Shown: positions 1-7,962 of the stretch, one piece after another | Position numbering within the stretch: the first letter of the stretch is position 1 | Layout of the letters: the number at the start of each line of letters is the position of its first letter | NCBI RefSeq assembly: GCF_000720475.1 | Contig: NZ_JOAP01000005.1 | Coordinates: forward strand, 62,001 to 126,000 | Direction of reading: 5' to 3' | Length of the DNA stretch: 64,000 nucleotides | Source: Streptomyces aureocirculatus | GTDB taxonomy: Bacteria; Actinomycetota; Actinomycetes; Streptomycetales; Streptomycetaceae | Notes under the pieces: generated by a model | What the model saw: the letters and a program-made list of their open reading frames with translations, nothing else | Told to the model about the DNA's origin: nothing | Databases searched by the model: none | Translations under genes and position numbers: made by a program

Positions 1-1022
1 GCGTCTTCGACGCCGCCCCCTACACCGAGCTCGCGCGGCTCGCCGAGAGCGGTGCGCTCGACTTCGTCACGCTCGGGGACTCCTTCGCGCGGCACGGGCC
101 CGACGCCCTGGCCGTGCTCGCCCGGGTGGCCCCCAAGACCGGGCGCGTCGGTCTGGTGCCGACCGTGACGACCACGCACACCGAGCCCTTCCACGTGCAG
201 GCGGCCGTGGCGACCCTGGACTGGGTGAGCCACGGCCGGGCCGGCTGGCACGTGGCCGTCTCGGCGACCGAGGCCGAGGCCAGGCTGTTCGGGCGCCGCC
301 GGGTCGCATCCCGCGAGGCGCTGTGGCGGGAGGCGGGCGAAGTCGCCGACGTGGCACGGCGGCTCTGGGACAGTTGGGAGGACGACGCCGAGATCCGCGA
401 CGCGGCGACCGGCCGCTTCATCGACCGGGACAAGCTGCACCACGTCGACTTCACGGGCGGCACCTTCTCCGTGCGGGGCCCCTCCATCGTGCCGCGGCCG
501 CCGCAGGGGCACCCGGTGGTCGTCGTCGACGCGACCGACGGCCACACCCGGGAGACGGCGGCCCGGCACGCGGACGTCGCCCTGGTGCGCGCCGCGAGCC
601 CCGCCCGCGCCGACGCCGTACGCGCCGAACTGCACCGCCGCGCCGCTCAACACGGCCGCAGACCGGGGGAGTTGAGGGTGCTCGCCGCACTGGTCGTGGA
701 TCTGGGCGGCGGCGAACACGCGGCGCAGCCCGGACACGGCGGCGGCCCGCTGCCCACCGCCGAGGGCCCCCTCTACCGCGGCGGCCCCGTCGACCTCGCC
801 GAGCTCATCGCCACCTGGCACGGCGCGGGTGCCGTCGACGGCTTCCACCTCACCCCCGTCGAACCGCGGCGCGACCTGGAGCGCCTGGTCAACGGCACGG
901 TGGCACTGCTCCAGCACCGCGGTCTCTTCCGCACCTTCTACCCGGGCGCCACGCTCCGCGACCACCTCGGCCTGACCCGGCCCGCCAACCGGTACGCCGC
1001 ACTCGCGGGGGACCCCACATGA
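1..1022 (+). CDS. LLM-class flavin-dependent monooxygenase (5' end outside window)
   Basis: The reading frame is open from base 3 (V-F-D-A-A-P-Y-T-E-L-A) and ends in TGA at 1020-1022, so the start lies upstream of the window. The visible ~339 residues show the bacterial-luciferase-like pattern: an early strand 'ALDFVTLGDSF', 'TGRVGLVPTVTTTHTEPFHVQ', a GRAGWHVAVSAT segment and a C-terminal 'DGFHLTPVEPRRDLERLVNGTVALLQHRGLFRT' block, all typical of FMNH2-dependent NtaA/SnaA/SsuD-like enzymes. Such enzymes oxidise sulfur-, nitrogen- or carbon-containing small molecules with reduced flavin supplied by a reductase; the substrate cannot be read from sequence. It overlaps the next gene by ATGA, so the two similar monooxygenases are translationally coupled. 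Confidence 0.85.
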   Translation, partial: VFDAAPYTELARLAESGALDFVTLGDSFARHGPDALAVLARVAPKTGRVGLVPTVTTTHTEPFHVQAAVATLDWVSHGRAGWHVAVSATEAEARLFGRRRVASREALWREAGEVADVARRLWDSWEDDAEIRDAATGRFIDRDKLHHVDFTGGTFSVRGPSIVPRPPQGHPVVVVDATDGHTRETAARHADVALVRAASPARADAVRAELHRRAAQHGRRPGELRVLAALVVDLGGGEHAAQPGHGGGPLPTAEGPLYRGGPVDLAELIATWHGAGAVDGFHLTPVEPRRDLERLVNGTVALLQHRGLFRTFYPGATLRDHLGLTRPANRYAALAGDPT

Positions 1023-2344
1023 CCCGGACGCACAGCAGCAAGCAGATGCACCTCGCCGCCCACTTCCCGGGCGTCAACAACACCACCGTGTGGACGGACC
1101 CGCGCTCGGGGTCCCAGATCGACTTCGCCTCCTTCGAGCATCTGGCCCGTACCGCAGAACGCGGGCTCTTCGACTACTTCTTCCTGGCGGAGGGGCTCAG
1201 GCTGCGGGAGCACAAGGGCCGCATCCACGACCTGGACGTCGTCGGACGCCCCGAGTCGATCACCGTCCTGAACGCCCTCGCCGCCGTCACCGACCGGCTC
1301 GGCCTCGCCGCCACCGTCAACGCCACCTTCAACGAGCCCTACGAACTCGCCCGCAGGCTCGCCTCGCTCGACCACCTCAGCGGGGGCCGGGCCGCCTGGA
1401 ACGTCGTCACGTCGTCGGACGCCTTCACCGGCGAGAACTTCCGGCGCGGCGGCTTCCTGGACCGCGCCGACCGCTACACCCGTGCCGCCGAGTTCGTCGC
1501 CACTGCCCGTGAGCTGTGGGACACCTGGCCGCCCGCGGGGCCCGACGGGCCGCCCGGGGCGCCGCACCCGTTCACGCACCGAGGGCAGCACTTCGACATC
1601 GCGGGGGAGTTCGGCGTCGAGCGCTCGCCGCAGGGCCACCCGGTCGTGATCCAGGCAGGGGACTCGCCCGAGGGCCGCGAGTTCGCTGCCTCCGCCGCCG
1701 ATGTGGTCTTCACACGGCACGGCACCCTGGAGGCCGGGCGCGCCTTCTACGCCGACGTGAAGGGCCGACTCGCGGCGTACGGGCGCGCACCCGACGACCT
1801 GAAGATCATGCCCGGCGTCACCGTCGTCCTCGGGGACACCGCGGCCGAGGCCCAGGAGCGGGCCGCCGAGATCCGCCGGCTACAGGTCTCGCCGCAGAAC
1901 GCGATCCTCGCCGCGGAGCAGGTGTGGGGCGTCGACCTGTCAGGGCACGACCCGGAAGGCCCGCTGCCCGCCGTCGACCCCGATCCGCACTCCGACCTGG
2001 TCCAGGGCCGGGTCGGGGTCGGCGACCCGTCGGCCGTCGCCGAGCGGTGGCGGGCCCTGTCCCGGGCCAAGGGCCTGTCCCTGCACCAGACCGTCCTGGA
2101 GACGACCGCCCGGCAGTCCTTCGTCGGCACCCCCGACGCGGTCGCCGGACAGTTGACGGAGTTCGTCGCCGCCGACGCCGCCGACGGCTTCATCCTCGTC
2201 CCGCACCTGACTCCGGGCGGGCTCGACGAGTTCGTCGAACGGGTGGTGCCGCTGCTCCAGGAGCGCGGCGTGTTCCGTACGGAATACGCGGGGACGACGC
2301 TGCGCTCACACCTCGGGCTGCCCGAGCCCGTACGGAAAGGCTGA
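1019..2344 (+). CDS. LLM-class flavin-dependent oxidoreductase, NtaA/SnaA/DszA family
   Basis: A 441-residue protein. The start is the ATG overlapping the upstream stop (ATGA at 1019-1022); the open frame extends further 5' but only inside the preceding gene. The N-terminus 'KQMHLAAHFPGVNNTTVWTDP', the 'ERGLFDYFFLAEGL' strand, 'LAATVNATFNEPYELARRLASLDHLSGGRAAWNVVTS' and the C-terminal 'GFILVPHLTPGGLDEFVERVVPLLQERGVFR' are hallmarks of the long (about 440 aa) FMNH2-dependent monooxygenases that include nitrilotriacetate and dibenzothiophene-sulfone monooxygenases. It is predicted to be cytosolic and to work with a separate flavin reductase, none of which is visible nearby. The substrate is unknown; an organosulfur or xenobiotic compound is the usual guess. 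Confidence 0.88.
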   Translation: MTRTHSSKQMHLAAHFPGVNNTTVWTDPRSGSQIDFASFEHLARTAERGLFDYFFLAEGLRLREHKGRIHDLDVVGRPESITVLNALAAVTDRLGLAATVNATFNEPYELARRLASLDHLSGGRAAWNVVTSSDAFTGENFRRGGFLDRADRYTRAAEFVATARELWDTWPPAGPDGPPGAPHPFTHRGQHFDIAGEFGVERSPQGHPVVIQAGDSPEGREFAASAADVVFTRHGTLEAGRAFYADVKGRLAAYGRAPDDLKIMPGVTVVLGDTAAEAQERAAEIRRLQVSPQNAILAAEQVWGVDLSGHDPEGPLPAVDPDPHSDLVQGRVGVGDPSAVAERWRALSRAKGLSLHQTVLETTARQSFVGTPDAVAGQLTEFVAADAADGFILVPHLTPGGLDEFVERVVPLLQERGVFRTEYAGTTLRSHLGLPEPVRKG

Positions 2345-2349
2345 TCACC

Positions 2350-3156
2350 ATGAGCACCACCACCGACGAGGCGCTGCGGGACTTCGCGCAGTGGCACGAG
2401 CAGCGCACGGCCACCGTCTCCGCGCCCTACGGCCCGCTGGCCCTCACCGGCACGCACTGGCTCGCCGACCACCCGGACGGAGAGCTCCCCGGCCTGCCGG
2501 GCCGCTGGGCCGACGCCGGCGACGAACTCGCCCTGACGGCCGCCGACGAGGACGGCCTCACCCTGGACGGGCGGCCCCTCACCGGCACCGTCCGGCTGAC
2601 GCCCGACCCCGGACCCGTCACCGCCGCCCGGCTCGGTCTCGGTGAGCGGCGCCTCGTCGTGCTGCGCCGCGAAGGGCTCTGGGCGGTGCGCGACTTCGAC
2701 CCGGACGCACCGGCGCGGCGCGCCTTCACCGGCATCGAGGTGACCGGGCCCGACCCGTGCTTCGTGACCGGGGGCCGCTTCACGCCGTACGCGGAGCACC
2801 GCACCGTGCGGGTCGGCAACGCGGACGGAGTGGAGCGCGGGCTCGGACTCGGCGGTGAACTCGCCTTCACGCTCGCCGGGCAGGAGCACACGCTGCGGGT
2901 GTCCGTGCAGGACGACGGCTCGCTGTGGGCGGTGTTCGCCGACGCCACCAGCGGCGTCTCCAGCTACCGCTTCCGCTTCCTGCGGCCCGCCGCGCCCGAC
3001 GGACAGGGCCGCACGACGGTCGACTTCAACCGCGCCCTGCTGCCGCCGTGCGCCTTCGCCGACCACTTCATCTGCCCCTTCCCGCCGCCCGGCAACACCC
3101 TCACCGCTGAGATCGCCGCGGGCGAGAGGAACCTTTCGCGGCACCGGGACGTCTGA
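2350..3156 (+). CDS. DUF1684 family protein
   Basis: A 268-residue soluble protein starting 6 bp after the monooxygenase stop, so it is probably the third gene of the same operon. The C-terminal segment 'TTVDFNRALLPPCAFADHFICPFPPPGNTLTAEIAAGE' is the signature block of DUF1684, and the middle part has 'FTPYAEHRTVRVGNADGVERGLGLGGELAFTLAGQEHTLRV'. The biochemical role of DUF1684 is not established. Its position behind two flavin monooxygenases suggests a job linked to the same substrate, but that is inference. A strong hairpin 35 bp downstream probably ends the transcript. Confidence 0.8.
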   Translation: MSTTTDEALRDFAQWHEQRTATVSAPYGPLALTGTHWLADHPDGELPGLPGRWADAGDELALTAADEDGLTLDGRPLTGTVRLTPDPGPVTAARLGLGERRLVVLRREGLWAVRDFDPDAPARRAFTGIEVTGPDPCFVTGGRFTPYAEHRTVRVGNADGVERGLGLGGELAFTLAGQEHTLRVSVQDDGSLWAVFADATSGVSSYRFRFLRPAAPDGQGRTTVDFNRALLPPCAFADHFICPFPPPGNTLTAEIAAGERNLSRHRDV

Positions 3157-3190
3157 CGGGGAGACGTCCGGCAGGGAGCGATGCCCCCAG

Positions 3191-3228
3191 CCCCGGTGGC
3201 GCGCCCCAGGGCGCGACAACCACCGGGG
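3191..3228. terminator. Hairpin terminator after the monooxygenase/DUF1684 operon
   Basis: Arms CCCCGGTGG (3191-3199) and CCACCGGGG (3220-3228) are perfectly complementary and enclose a second stem CGCGCC (3200-3205) / GGCGCG (3210-3215) with a CCAG loop and a 4-nt ACAA bulge. There is no U-tract, as is usual in Streptomyces. Confidence 0.65.
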
Positions 3229-3411
3229 CCGGTCGGCGTGTATCCGCCGATCCGGCCGAAAGGCACCCTTGTGCGGTGCCACGGAGGCCCCAATACTCCC
3301 GAGCAGCGCTTGTCAGGGGCACGGCGCGACCGGAATCCGCCCTGGCTCTGACCGCGCCTCACGGACCCCCACCCACACGGGTCCCCTGACTTCCCTCGGG
3401 AGGAACCAGCA

Positions 3412-4329
3412 GTGAGGATCAAGCGCACCACCCCCCGCCGCGGTACCGCCAGACTCTCCCGCACGGTCGCCGTCGCGACCGGGCTCGTGGCAACGGCCGC
3501 CCTCGCGATACCCGCCGCAAGCGCGATGCCCTCCACCTCCGCCGACCAGGCCCGTACCTACAGCGGTTCCGACCTCACGGCGGCCGGTGACGCCGTCCTG
3601 CGGGCGGACGTCGCGGGCACCGCCTGGAGCATCGACCCGAAGACCGACCGGGTCCTCGTCACCGCCGACAGCACCGTCTCCAGGGCCGAGATCGCCGAGC
3701 TGAAGCAGGCCGCGGGCGACAAGGCGGGCGCCCTGAGGATCGAGCGGACACCGGGCAAGCTCCAGCGGTACATATCCGGCGGCGACGCCACCTACGCGAG
3801 CAGTTGGCGCTGCTCCCTCGGCTTCAACGTGCGCAGCGGCAGCACGTACTACTTCCTGACCGCGGGACACTGCACCGACGGTGCGGGCACCTGGTGGGCC
3901 AACTCGGCGAAGACCACCGTGCTCGGCAGCACACACGGCTCCAGCTTCCCGACCAACGACTACGGCATCGTGCGGTACACGAACGACTCGATCACCAAGT
4001 CGGGAACGGTGGGCAGTCAGGACATCACCCGCGCCGCCGACCCGACCGTCGGCCAGAACGTGACCCGCCGCGGCTCCACCACCGGCACCCACTCCGGCCG
4101 CGTCACGGGCCTGAACGCGACGGTGAACTACGGTGGCGGCGACGTGGTCTACGGCATGATCAAGACCACCGTGTGCGCCGAACCCGGTGACAGCGGCGGC
4201 CCGTTGTACGCCGGTTCCACGGCGCTCGGCCTGACCTCCGGCGGCAGCGGTAACTGCTCCTCCGGCGGCACGACGTACTTCCAGCCGGTCACCGAGGCCC
4301 TGCGCGCGTACAACGTGAGCGTGTACTGA
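3412..4329 (+). CDS. sprB: Streptogrisin B-like secreted serine protease (S1 / chymotrypsin fold)
   Basis: A 305-residue prepro-protease that starts at GTG 3412 behind GGGAGGA. The order is a signal peptide (residues 1-38, ending near A-S-A), a short propeptide to about 120, and a mature protease starting ISGGDATY (121). The catalytic triad is His153 in TAGHC, Asp183 in NDYGIV and Ser261 in GDSGGP. It closely resembles S. griseus protease B, sharing MRIKRT, '[17 protein letters not shown]' and the C-terminus 'VSVY'. The short prodomain is the SprA/SprB type. Family knowledge indicates secretion and autocatalytic maturation, with cleavage after large hydrophobic residues during mycelial turnover. 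A sprD-like gene lies downstream and an SSI inhibitor beyond that. Confidence 0.95.
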   Translation: MRIKRTTPRRGTARLSRTVAVATGLVATAALAIPAASAMPSTSADQARTYSGSDLTAAGDAVLRADVAGTAWSIDPKTDRVLVTADSTVSRAEIAELKQAAGDKAGALRIERTPGKLQRYISGGDATYASSWRCSLGFNVRSGSTYYFLTAGHCTDGAGTWWANSAKTTVLGSTHGSSFPTNDYGIVRYTNDSITKSGTVGSQDITRAADPTVGQNVTRRGSTTGTHSGRVTGLNATVNYGGGDVVYGMIKTTVCAEPGDSGGPLYAGSTALGLTSGGSGNCSSGGTTYFQPVTEALRAYNVSVY

Positions 4330-4376
4330 CCCTGATCCTCTGAATCCCCGTACGCGGTCGCCGCTCCGGCGGCTCC

Positions 4377-4409
4377 GAAGCCCCCGCCCGCATCCCGGGC
4401 GGGGGCTTC
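4377..4409 (+). terminator. Terminator of sprB
   Basis: A perfect 14-bp stem, GAAGCCCCCGCCCG (4377-4390) with CGGGCGGGGGCTTC (4396-4409), around a 5-nt loop, followed by the short T-containing run CTGTTGT. Confidence 0.85.
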
Positions 4410-4450
4410 CTGTTGTCATCCGACCGCCGCCCGACCGTCGAGAACAAGAC

Positions 4451-4462
4451 AGGACTAGTCCT
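4451..4462. promoter_or_regulatory. Perfect palindrome AGGACTAGTCCT upstream of sprD
   Basis: A 12-bp perfect inverted repeat with no spacer lies 274 bp before the sprD start and just after the sprB terminator. It may be an operator; no regulator can be assigned. Confidence 0.35.
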
Positions 4463-4513
4463 CACCCACTGCCGATCACTCCTCGCACGCGGTGTTTGCA
4501 TCGGGAACCGACG

Positions 4514-4523
4514 TGGCGTGACC
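4514..4523 (+). promoter_or_regulatory. AdpA-like site (9 of 10) upstream of sprD
   Basis: TGGCGTGACC matches the S. griseus AdpA consensus TGGCSNGWWY except at position 9. It lies inside the inverted repeat GTGG-CGTGA-CCAC (4513-4525). AdpA is known to activate streptogrisin genes in S. griseus, so the site is plausible. Such a short degenerate motif also occurs by chance. Confidence 0.35.
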
Positions 4524-4735
4524 ACGGTCGGTCAACGGCCATGAGGCTTACGTTCGTTGCCGGTCGGGCGTCCGGAAGCAGCCCTTGTGTGCGGCATCGC
4601 GCGCTGGGAATAGTGGGCCGCGTCCTGATTGGCATGGACGCGGCTTATCCAGCGCCGCAGTCCGTGCGCGTACGCCTTTCGGACCGCCGAGGCCCCCACG
4701 CCGGAGCGGTTCGACCCCCCACAGGAGGACGCGAG

Positions 4736-5821
4736 TTGAAGCACCGCCGCATACCCAAGCGCCGTGCCGCCATGGCAGGCGCGGGCGTCGTCGCCCTGAT
4801 CGGCGCGGCCGTCACCTTCCAGACTGCGAACGCGAGTGAGGACACCCCCACCCCCAAGCCGGACACGCTGTCCATCGCGAAGGCCGGAAAGCTCGCCTCC
4901 TCGCTCGGCAAGGACCTGGGAGCGGACGCCGCGGGCACGTACTACGACGCGCGGGCCAAGAACCTCGTCGTGAACGTGCTCGACGAGAACGCCAAGAACG
5001 CCGTCGAGTCGGCCGGTGCCAAGGCCAGACTCGTCGAGAACTCCCTCGCGGAGCTCAAGGGCGCCCGCACGACGCTCACCGACAAGGCCTCGGTCCCCGG
5101 CACCTCGTGGGCCACCGACCCGGCCACCAACAAGGTCGTCGTCACCGCGGACCGCACCGTCAAGGGCGCGGACCTGAAGAAGCTGACGTCGGTCGTCGAG
5201 AGCCTCGGTGGCAAGGCCGAGCTGAAGCACACCAAGGGAGAGTTCAAGCCCTTCGTCGCCGGCGGCGACGCCATCTTCGGCGGCGGCAGCCGCTGTTCGC
5301 TCGGCTTCAACGTGGTCAAGGACGGTGCGCCGCACTTCCTGACCGCGGGGCACTGCACCGAGTCGGTCACGAGCTGGTCCGACAAGCAGGGCGGCCCCGC
5401 CATCGGTGAGAACGCGGGCTCCAGCTTCCCCGAGAACGACTACGGCATCGTCAAGTACAGCGGCGACACCGCGCACCCGAGCGAGGTGAACCTGTACAAC
5501 GGCAGCACCCAGAAGATCACCAAGGCGGGCGCGGCGACCGTCGGCCAGCAGGTGCAGCGCAGCGGTTCCACCACGCAACTGCACGACGGCAAGGTGACGG
5601 GCCTCGACGCCACCGTGAACTACGGCAACGGCGACATCGTCAACGGCCTCATCCAGACCGATGTGTGCGCCGAGCCCGGCGACAGCGGCGGCGCGATGTT
5701 CGCGGGCGACACGGCGCTCGGCCTCACGTCCGGCGGCAGCGGTGACTGCTCCGGCGGCGGTGAGACGTTCTTCCAGCCGGTGCCGGAGGCTCTGGAAGCC
5801 TTCGGGGCGGAAATCGGCTGA
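4736..5821 (+). CDS. sprD: Streptogrisin D-like secreted serine protease
   Basis: A 361-residue prepro-protease. TTG 4736 is taken as start because AGGAGG lies at 4723-4728 and the following MKHRRIPKRRA opens a normal signal peptide (to about residue 33); longer in-frame starts would add unlikely residues. A long alpha-lytic-type prodomain runs to about 173 and the mature enzyme begins VAGGDAIF. The triad is His206 (TAGHC), Asp235 (ENDYGIV) and Ser317 (GDSGG). '[13 protein letters not shown]', 'ESVTSWSD' and the ending 'EALEAFGAEIG' match S. griseus protease D. The longer prodomain separates this type from SprA/B. It is secreted and probably regulated together with its neighbours. Confidence 0.94.
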   Translation: MKHRRIPKRRAAMAGAGVVALIGAAVTFQTANASEDTPTPKPDTLSIAKAGKLASSLGKDLGADAAGTYYDARAKNLVVNVLDENAKNAVESAGAKARLVENSLAELKGARTTLTDKASVPGTSWATDPATNKVVVTADRTVKGADLKKLTSVVESLGGKAELKHTKGEFKPFVAGGDAIFGGGSRCSLGFNVVKDGAPHFLTAGHCTESVTSWSDKQGGPAIGENAGSSFPENDYGIVKYSGDTAHPSEVNLYNGSTQKITKAGAATVGQQVQRSGSTTQLHDGKVTGLDATVNYGNGDIVNGLIQTDVCAEPGDSGGAMFAGDTALGLTSGGSGDCSGGGETFFQPVPEALEAFGAEIG

Positions 5822-5842
5822 CGCCTGGGTCCGCAACGGCAG

Positions 5843-5874
5843 GGGCCCCGGAGACCTTTCGGTTTCCGGGGCCC
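5843..5874. terminator. Terminator between sprD and the SSI gene
   Basis: Stem GGGCCCCGGAGACC (5843-5856) pairs with GGTTTCCGGGGCCC (5861-5874) with one G-U pair and a TTTC loop. It sits between convergent genes, so it may work in both directions. Confidence 0.85.
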
Positions 5875-5925
5875 TTCGGCCACGTGCACGTCGGGCGAGC
5901 GGGCCCGGGGCCGTGATCCCGTGGC

Positions 5926-6372
5926 TCAGAAGTTGAAGACCTTCCCCTGGCCGCCCGTCAGCGCGCAGGCGTTGGCGAAGGTGTGCTCGTAGGAGACGCG
6001 GCGGCCCTCCCAGACGCCCTGGGCGGTGACCGTGATCGGCTTCCACTCCTTGGTGCAGGCGCGGTTCGACGGCGCCTTGGTCACCTTGTCGAACTTGCCG
6101 CCCACGGCGCGCAACTGGTCGCAGGCGCCCGCCGCGTCGGGGTGGCTGCCGACGCCGCCGGAGGAACAGCCGAGCGTCACGGCGCGCTGGATCGAGGCGG
6201 TGGCCGCCTTGTCGCCGTAGCCGATGGTCAGGACCAGCTCGGAGGGCGCGTAGCCGCGTGCGGAGGTGGCGGCGGCCGTGGGCGTGGCCGTGGGCACGGC
6301 GGTGGCCGCGGTGGCCAGGCCGCCGAGAGCCAGAGCGGCGCCCAGTGCGATTCCCCCAGAGATGTACCGCAT
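5926..6372 (-). CDS. Streptomyces subtilisin inhibitor (SSI) family protein with P1 lysine
   Basis: A 148-residue secreted protein. ATG 6372 is chosen because AAGGGAG precedes it. The signal peptide runs to about residue 24-36. The mature part has '[10 protein letters not shown]', 'RAVTLGCS', '[18 protein letters not shown]' and the ending 'GKVFNF', the SSI fold, with the four conserved cysteines at 69, 84, 106 and 136. In SSI the reactive P1 residue is two after the third Cys; here that is Lys108 in C-T-K-E-W, which predicts inhibition of trypsin-like enzymes rather than subtilisin-like ones. It lies next to two chymotrypsin-fold proteases, in opposite orientation, and is probably co-regulated with them. 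Confidence 0.93.
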   Translation of the reverse strand: MRYISGGIALGAALALGGLATAATAVPTATPTAAATSARGYAPSELVLTIGYGDKAATASIQRAVTLGCSSGGVGSHPDAAGACDQLRAVGGKFDKVTKAPSNRACTKEWKPITVTAQGVWEGRRVSYEHTFANACALTGGQGKVFNF

Positions 6373-6476
6373 TTCGAACACTCCCTTGCTTGTCGTTTCG
6401 GATAACGAACGGAACGGATCGGAGTCTTGCCCAAGGTGTCCCCGAAAGCACATCGGGAGCTGACTTTCAGTCGTTG

Positions 6477-6539
6477 ATTGAAAACTGTGCGTAGTGGCGT
6501 GAAGGGGTGACTCTTCACGGTCGGTTGAGAACTATGCAC
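6477..6539. promoter_or_regulatory. Direct repeats and an AdpA-like site upstream of the SSI gene
   Basis: ATTGAAAACTGTGCGT (6477-6492) and GTTGAGAACTATGCAC (6524-6539) form an imperfect direct repeat 47 bp apart. Between them are the inverted repeat GTGAAG/CTTCAC and TGGCGTGAAG (6495-6504), which matches the AdpA consensus at 9 of 10 positions. A promoter or activator region is inferred. Confidence 0.4.
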
Positions 6540-6648
6540 CCCTCGTGACCGGTGGGAAGCGCTATCGGTGGAAGTTCCCCCGATAGCCGGAATGTGCCAC
6601 CGACCCCCTTGGCGACCCCTCCGGGGTTGGCCGGAACCAAAGCCCCCC

Positions 6649-6763
6649 AAAGGGGCGCGGGGAACTGCGCGCCCAGCCCCCGCCGGGTCGCAGACAAAAC
6701 ACCCGGGGCTCCGCCCCTGGCTTATGGCGCTCCGCGCCTCGCCCTCAAGCGCCGGACGGGCTG
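6649..6763. repeat. Dispersed Streptomyces intergenic repeat, copy 1
   Basis: It begins CAAAGGGGCGCGGGGAACTG, contains CGGGGCTCCGCCCCTGG (a strong hairpin) and GGCGCTCCGCGCCTCG, and ends GCCGGACGGGCTG. The same modules recur at 19248-19427. This element family is common between Streptomyces genes, and the hairpin may act as the terminator of the gene ending at 6769. Confidence 0.8.
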
Positions 6764-6768
6764 AAACG

Positions 6769-7779
6769 TCAGTGGGCGCCCGCGCGTTCGCGGGTCTTGC
6801 GCATCGCCACCAGCAAGGTGACCACCGTCCCCACCACCGCCCACGCCGAAAGCACAAGCAGCGGACCGGTGACCGCGTTGCCCCGGAAGTAGGCGATGGA
6901 ACGGGCCACCCAGGTCCCGGCGCCGGGTGGCAGGGCGGGCCCGATCGCGTTCCAGAACGGGGGGAGCATCGGGAGCGGGAAGGCGCCGCCCGCGCTCGGG
7001 TTGCCCGCGACCACGATGAGCAGCACCGCCAGGCCGATGCCGACGATGCCGGTGAGTTCCTCCAGGGCGAGCGTGACCGCGCCGACCGCGAAGGTGACGA
7101 GGGCGCCGAGGCCCCACAGGCCCATGATCGAGCCGGGCAGGGCGCCGAGGATCGGGCCGATGATGACCGCGCCGCCGATGCCCCCGGCGATGGCGAGCAG
7201 GGCCAGGGCGCCGAGCCGGATCGCCGCGCGCTGCGGATTGGGGGGCTTCGTTCCCGCGCTGATCGACATGATCGAGGCGCACAGATAGCCGCCCACGCAC
7301 CAGCCGACGACCAGGTAGAACGACGAGAGCCCGTTGAAGTCCTGGGACGAGGCGGCGGCCACGTCGACGGTCTTCGCGGTGCGCTTCTCGGCGCCCTCGG
7401 TCTTCGTGGTGATCGTCTCCAGGGCGTTGGCGAGGGCCTTGCCGCCGCCGGAGGCGACCAGAAGGGTGTCCTGTGTGCCCCGGGGGTCGACGACCAGGGC
7501 GCCGTCGATCTTCCGGTCCATGATCTGGCGACGCGCCTCGCCCTCGTCCTTGAGCACGCGCGGATCGAGCGGCTTCCCGGGCAGCTTCGCCAGCTTGTCC
7601 TTGGTCTGCGCGGCCGCCTCACCGGGGGCGACGACCCCGAAGGCCACGTCCTTCGGCTTCGGGTTGTGCAGCGCCCCCACGTAGGAGGCGATGAACAGCA
7701 ACTGCAGGGCCAGAACACCGATGACGAGCAGGGCTGCTCGCGGGGTGACGGCGCTCTTCAACTCGTCGGCGAAGGTCAT
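6769..7779 (-). CDS. DUF3533 / YhgE-Pip-like membrane protein
   Basis: A 336-residue membrane protein with one N-terminal transmembrane helix (residues 18-38), an extracytoplasmic domain of about 150 residues ('KDVAFGVVAPGEAAAQTKDKL', 'RRQIMDRKIDGALVVDPRG') and five C-terminal helices from about residue 178. This layout is that of ABC-2-permease-like / DUF3533 proteins related to YhgE/Pip and yeast SNG1, usually linked to export or stress resistance. No ATPase partner is adjacent. It is divergent from dnaE2 with 183 bp between the starts, a stretch that includes the SOS box. Its substrate is unknown. Confidence 0.75.
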   Translation of the reverse strand: MTFADELKSAVTPRAALLVIGVLALQLLFIASYVGALHNPKPKDVAFGVVAPGEAAAQTKDKLAKLPGKPLDPRVLKDEGEARRQIMDRKIDGALVVDPRGTQDTLLVASGGGKALANALETITTKTEGAEKRTAKTVDVAAASSQDFNGLSSFYLVVGWCVGGYLCASIMSISAGTKPPNPQRAAIRLGALALLAIAGGIGGAVIIGPILGALPGSIMGLWGLGALVTFAVGAVTLALEELTGIVGIGLAVLLIVVAGNPSAGGAFPLPMLPPFWNAIGPALPPGAGTWVARSIAYFRGNAVTGPLLVLSAWAVVGTVVTLLVAMRKTRERAGAH

Positions 7780-7868
7780 GCCCCCACGCTCCGAGGCACC
7801 GGCGGCGCACGCAGGCGGAGCGGTCCGAACGGGTGACGCTCAGGTGGATGGCGGCTCGCCCACGGATA

Positions 7869-7907
7869 TCGAACGCATATCGAACAGTACATCGAACGAA
7901 GGTTCGA
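7869..7907. promoter_or_regulatory. SOS (LexA) box with two extra phased half-sites upstream of dnaE2
   Basis: TCGAAC-GAAG-GTTCGA (7892-7907) is a perfect actinobacterial LexA palindrome. Two further TCGAAC half-sites lie just upstream at 7869-7874 and 7880-7885, giving three half-sites 11 and 12 bp apart, about one helical turn. The box lies 56 bp before the dnaE2 start. Confidence 0.88.
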
Positions 7908-7962
7908 AAGTGGTTTATGGTGGAGGAGGGGATTCAGCGAAGCGGAAGGTCAGGAGGTGCGT

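Larger units (their letters stand above)
4330..4735. other. Intergenic region between sprB and sprD
   Basis: No gene is seen in these 406 bp. The stretch holds the sprB terminator at 4377-4409, a perfect 12-bp palindrome at 4451-4462, an AdpA-like site inside a small inverted repeat at 4513-4525, and the sprD ribosome-binding site AGGAGG at 4723-4728. Confidence 0.7.
6373..6768. other. Intergenic region upstream of the SSI gene
   Basis: No gene is seen in these 396 bp. The part near the SSI gene is relatively AT-rich and carries an imperfect direct repeat (6477-6539). The distal part is a copy of a dispersed GC-rich Streptomyces intergenic repeat (6649-6763) that directly follows the stop of the membrane-protein gene. 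Confidence 0.7.

Noticed and set aside
7957..7959. GTG 7957 as the dnaE2 start
   Set aside because: It overlaps the Shine-Dalgarno AGGAGG (7952-7957); GTG 7963 has correct spacing.
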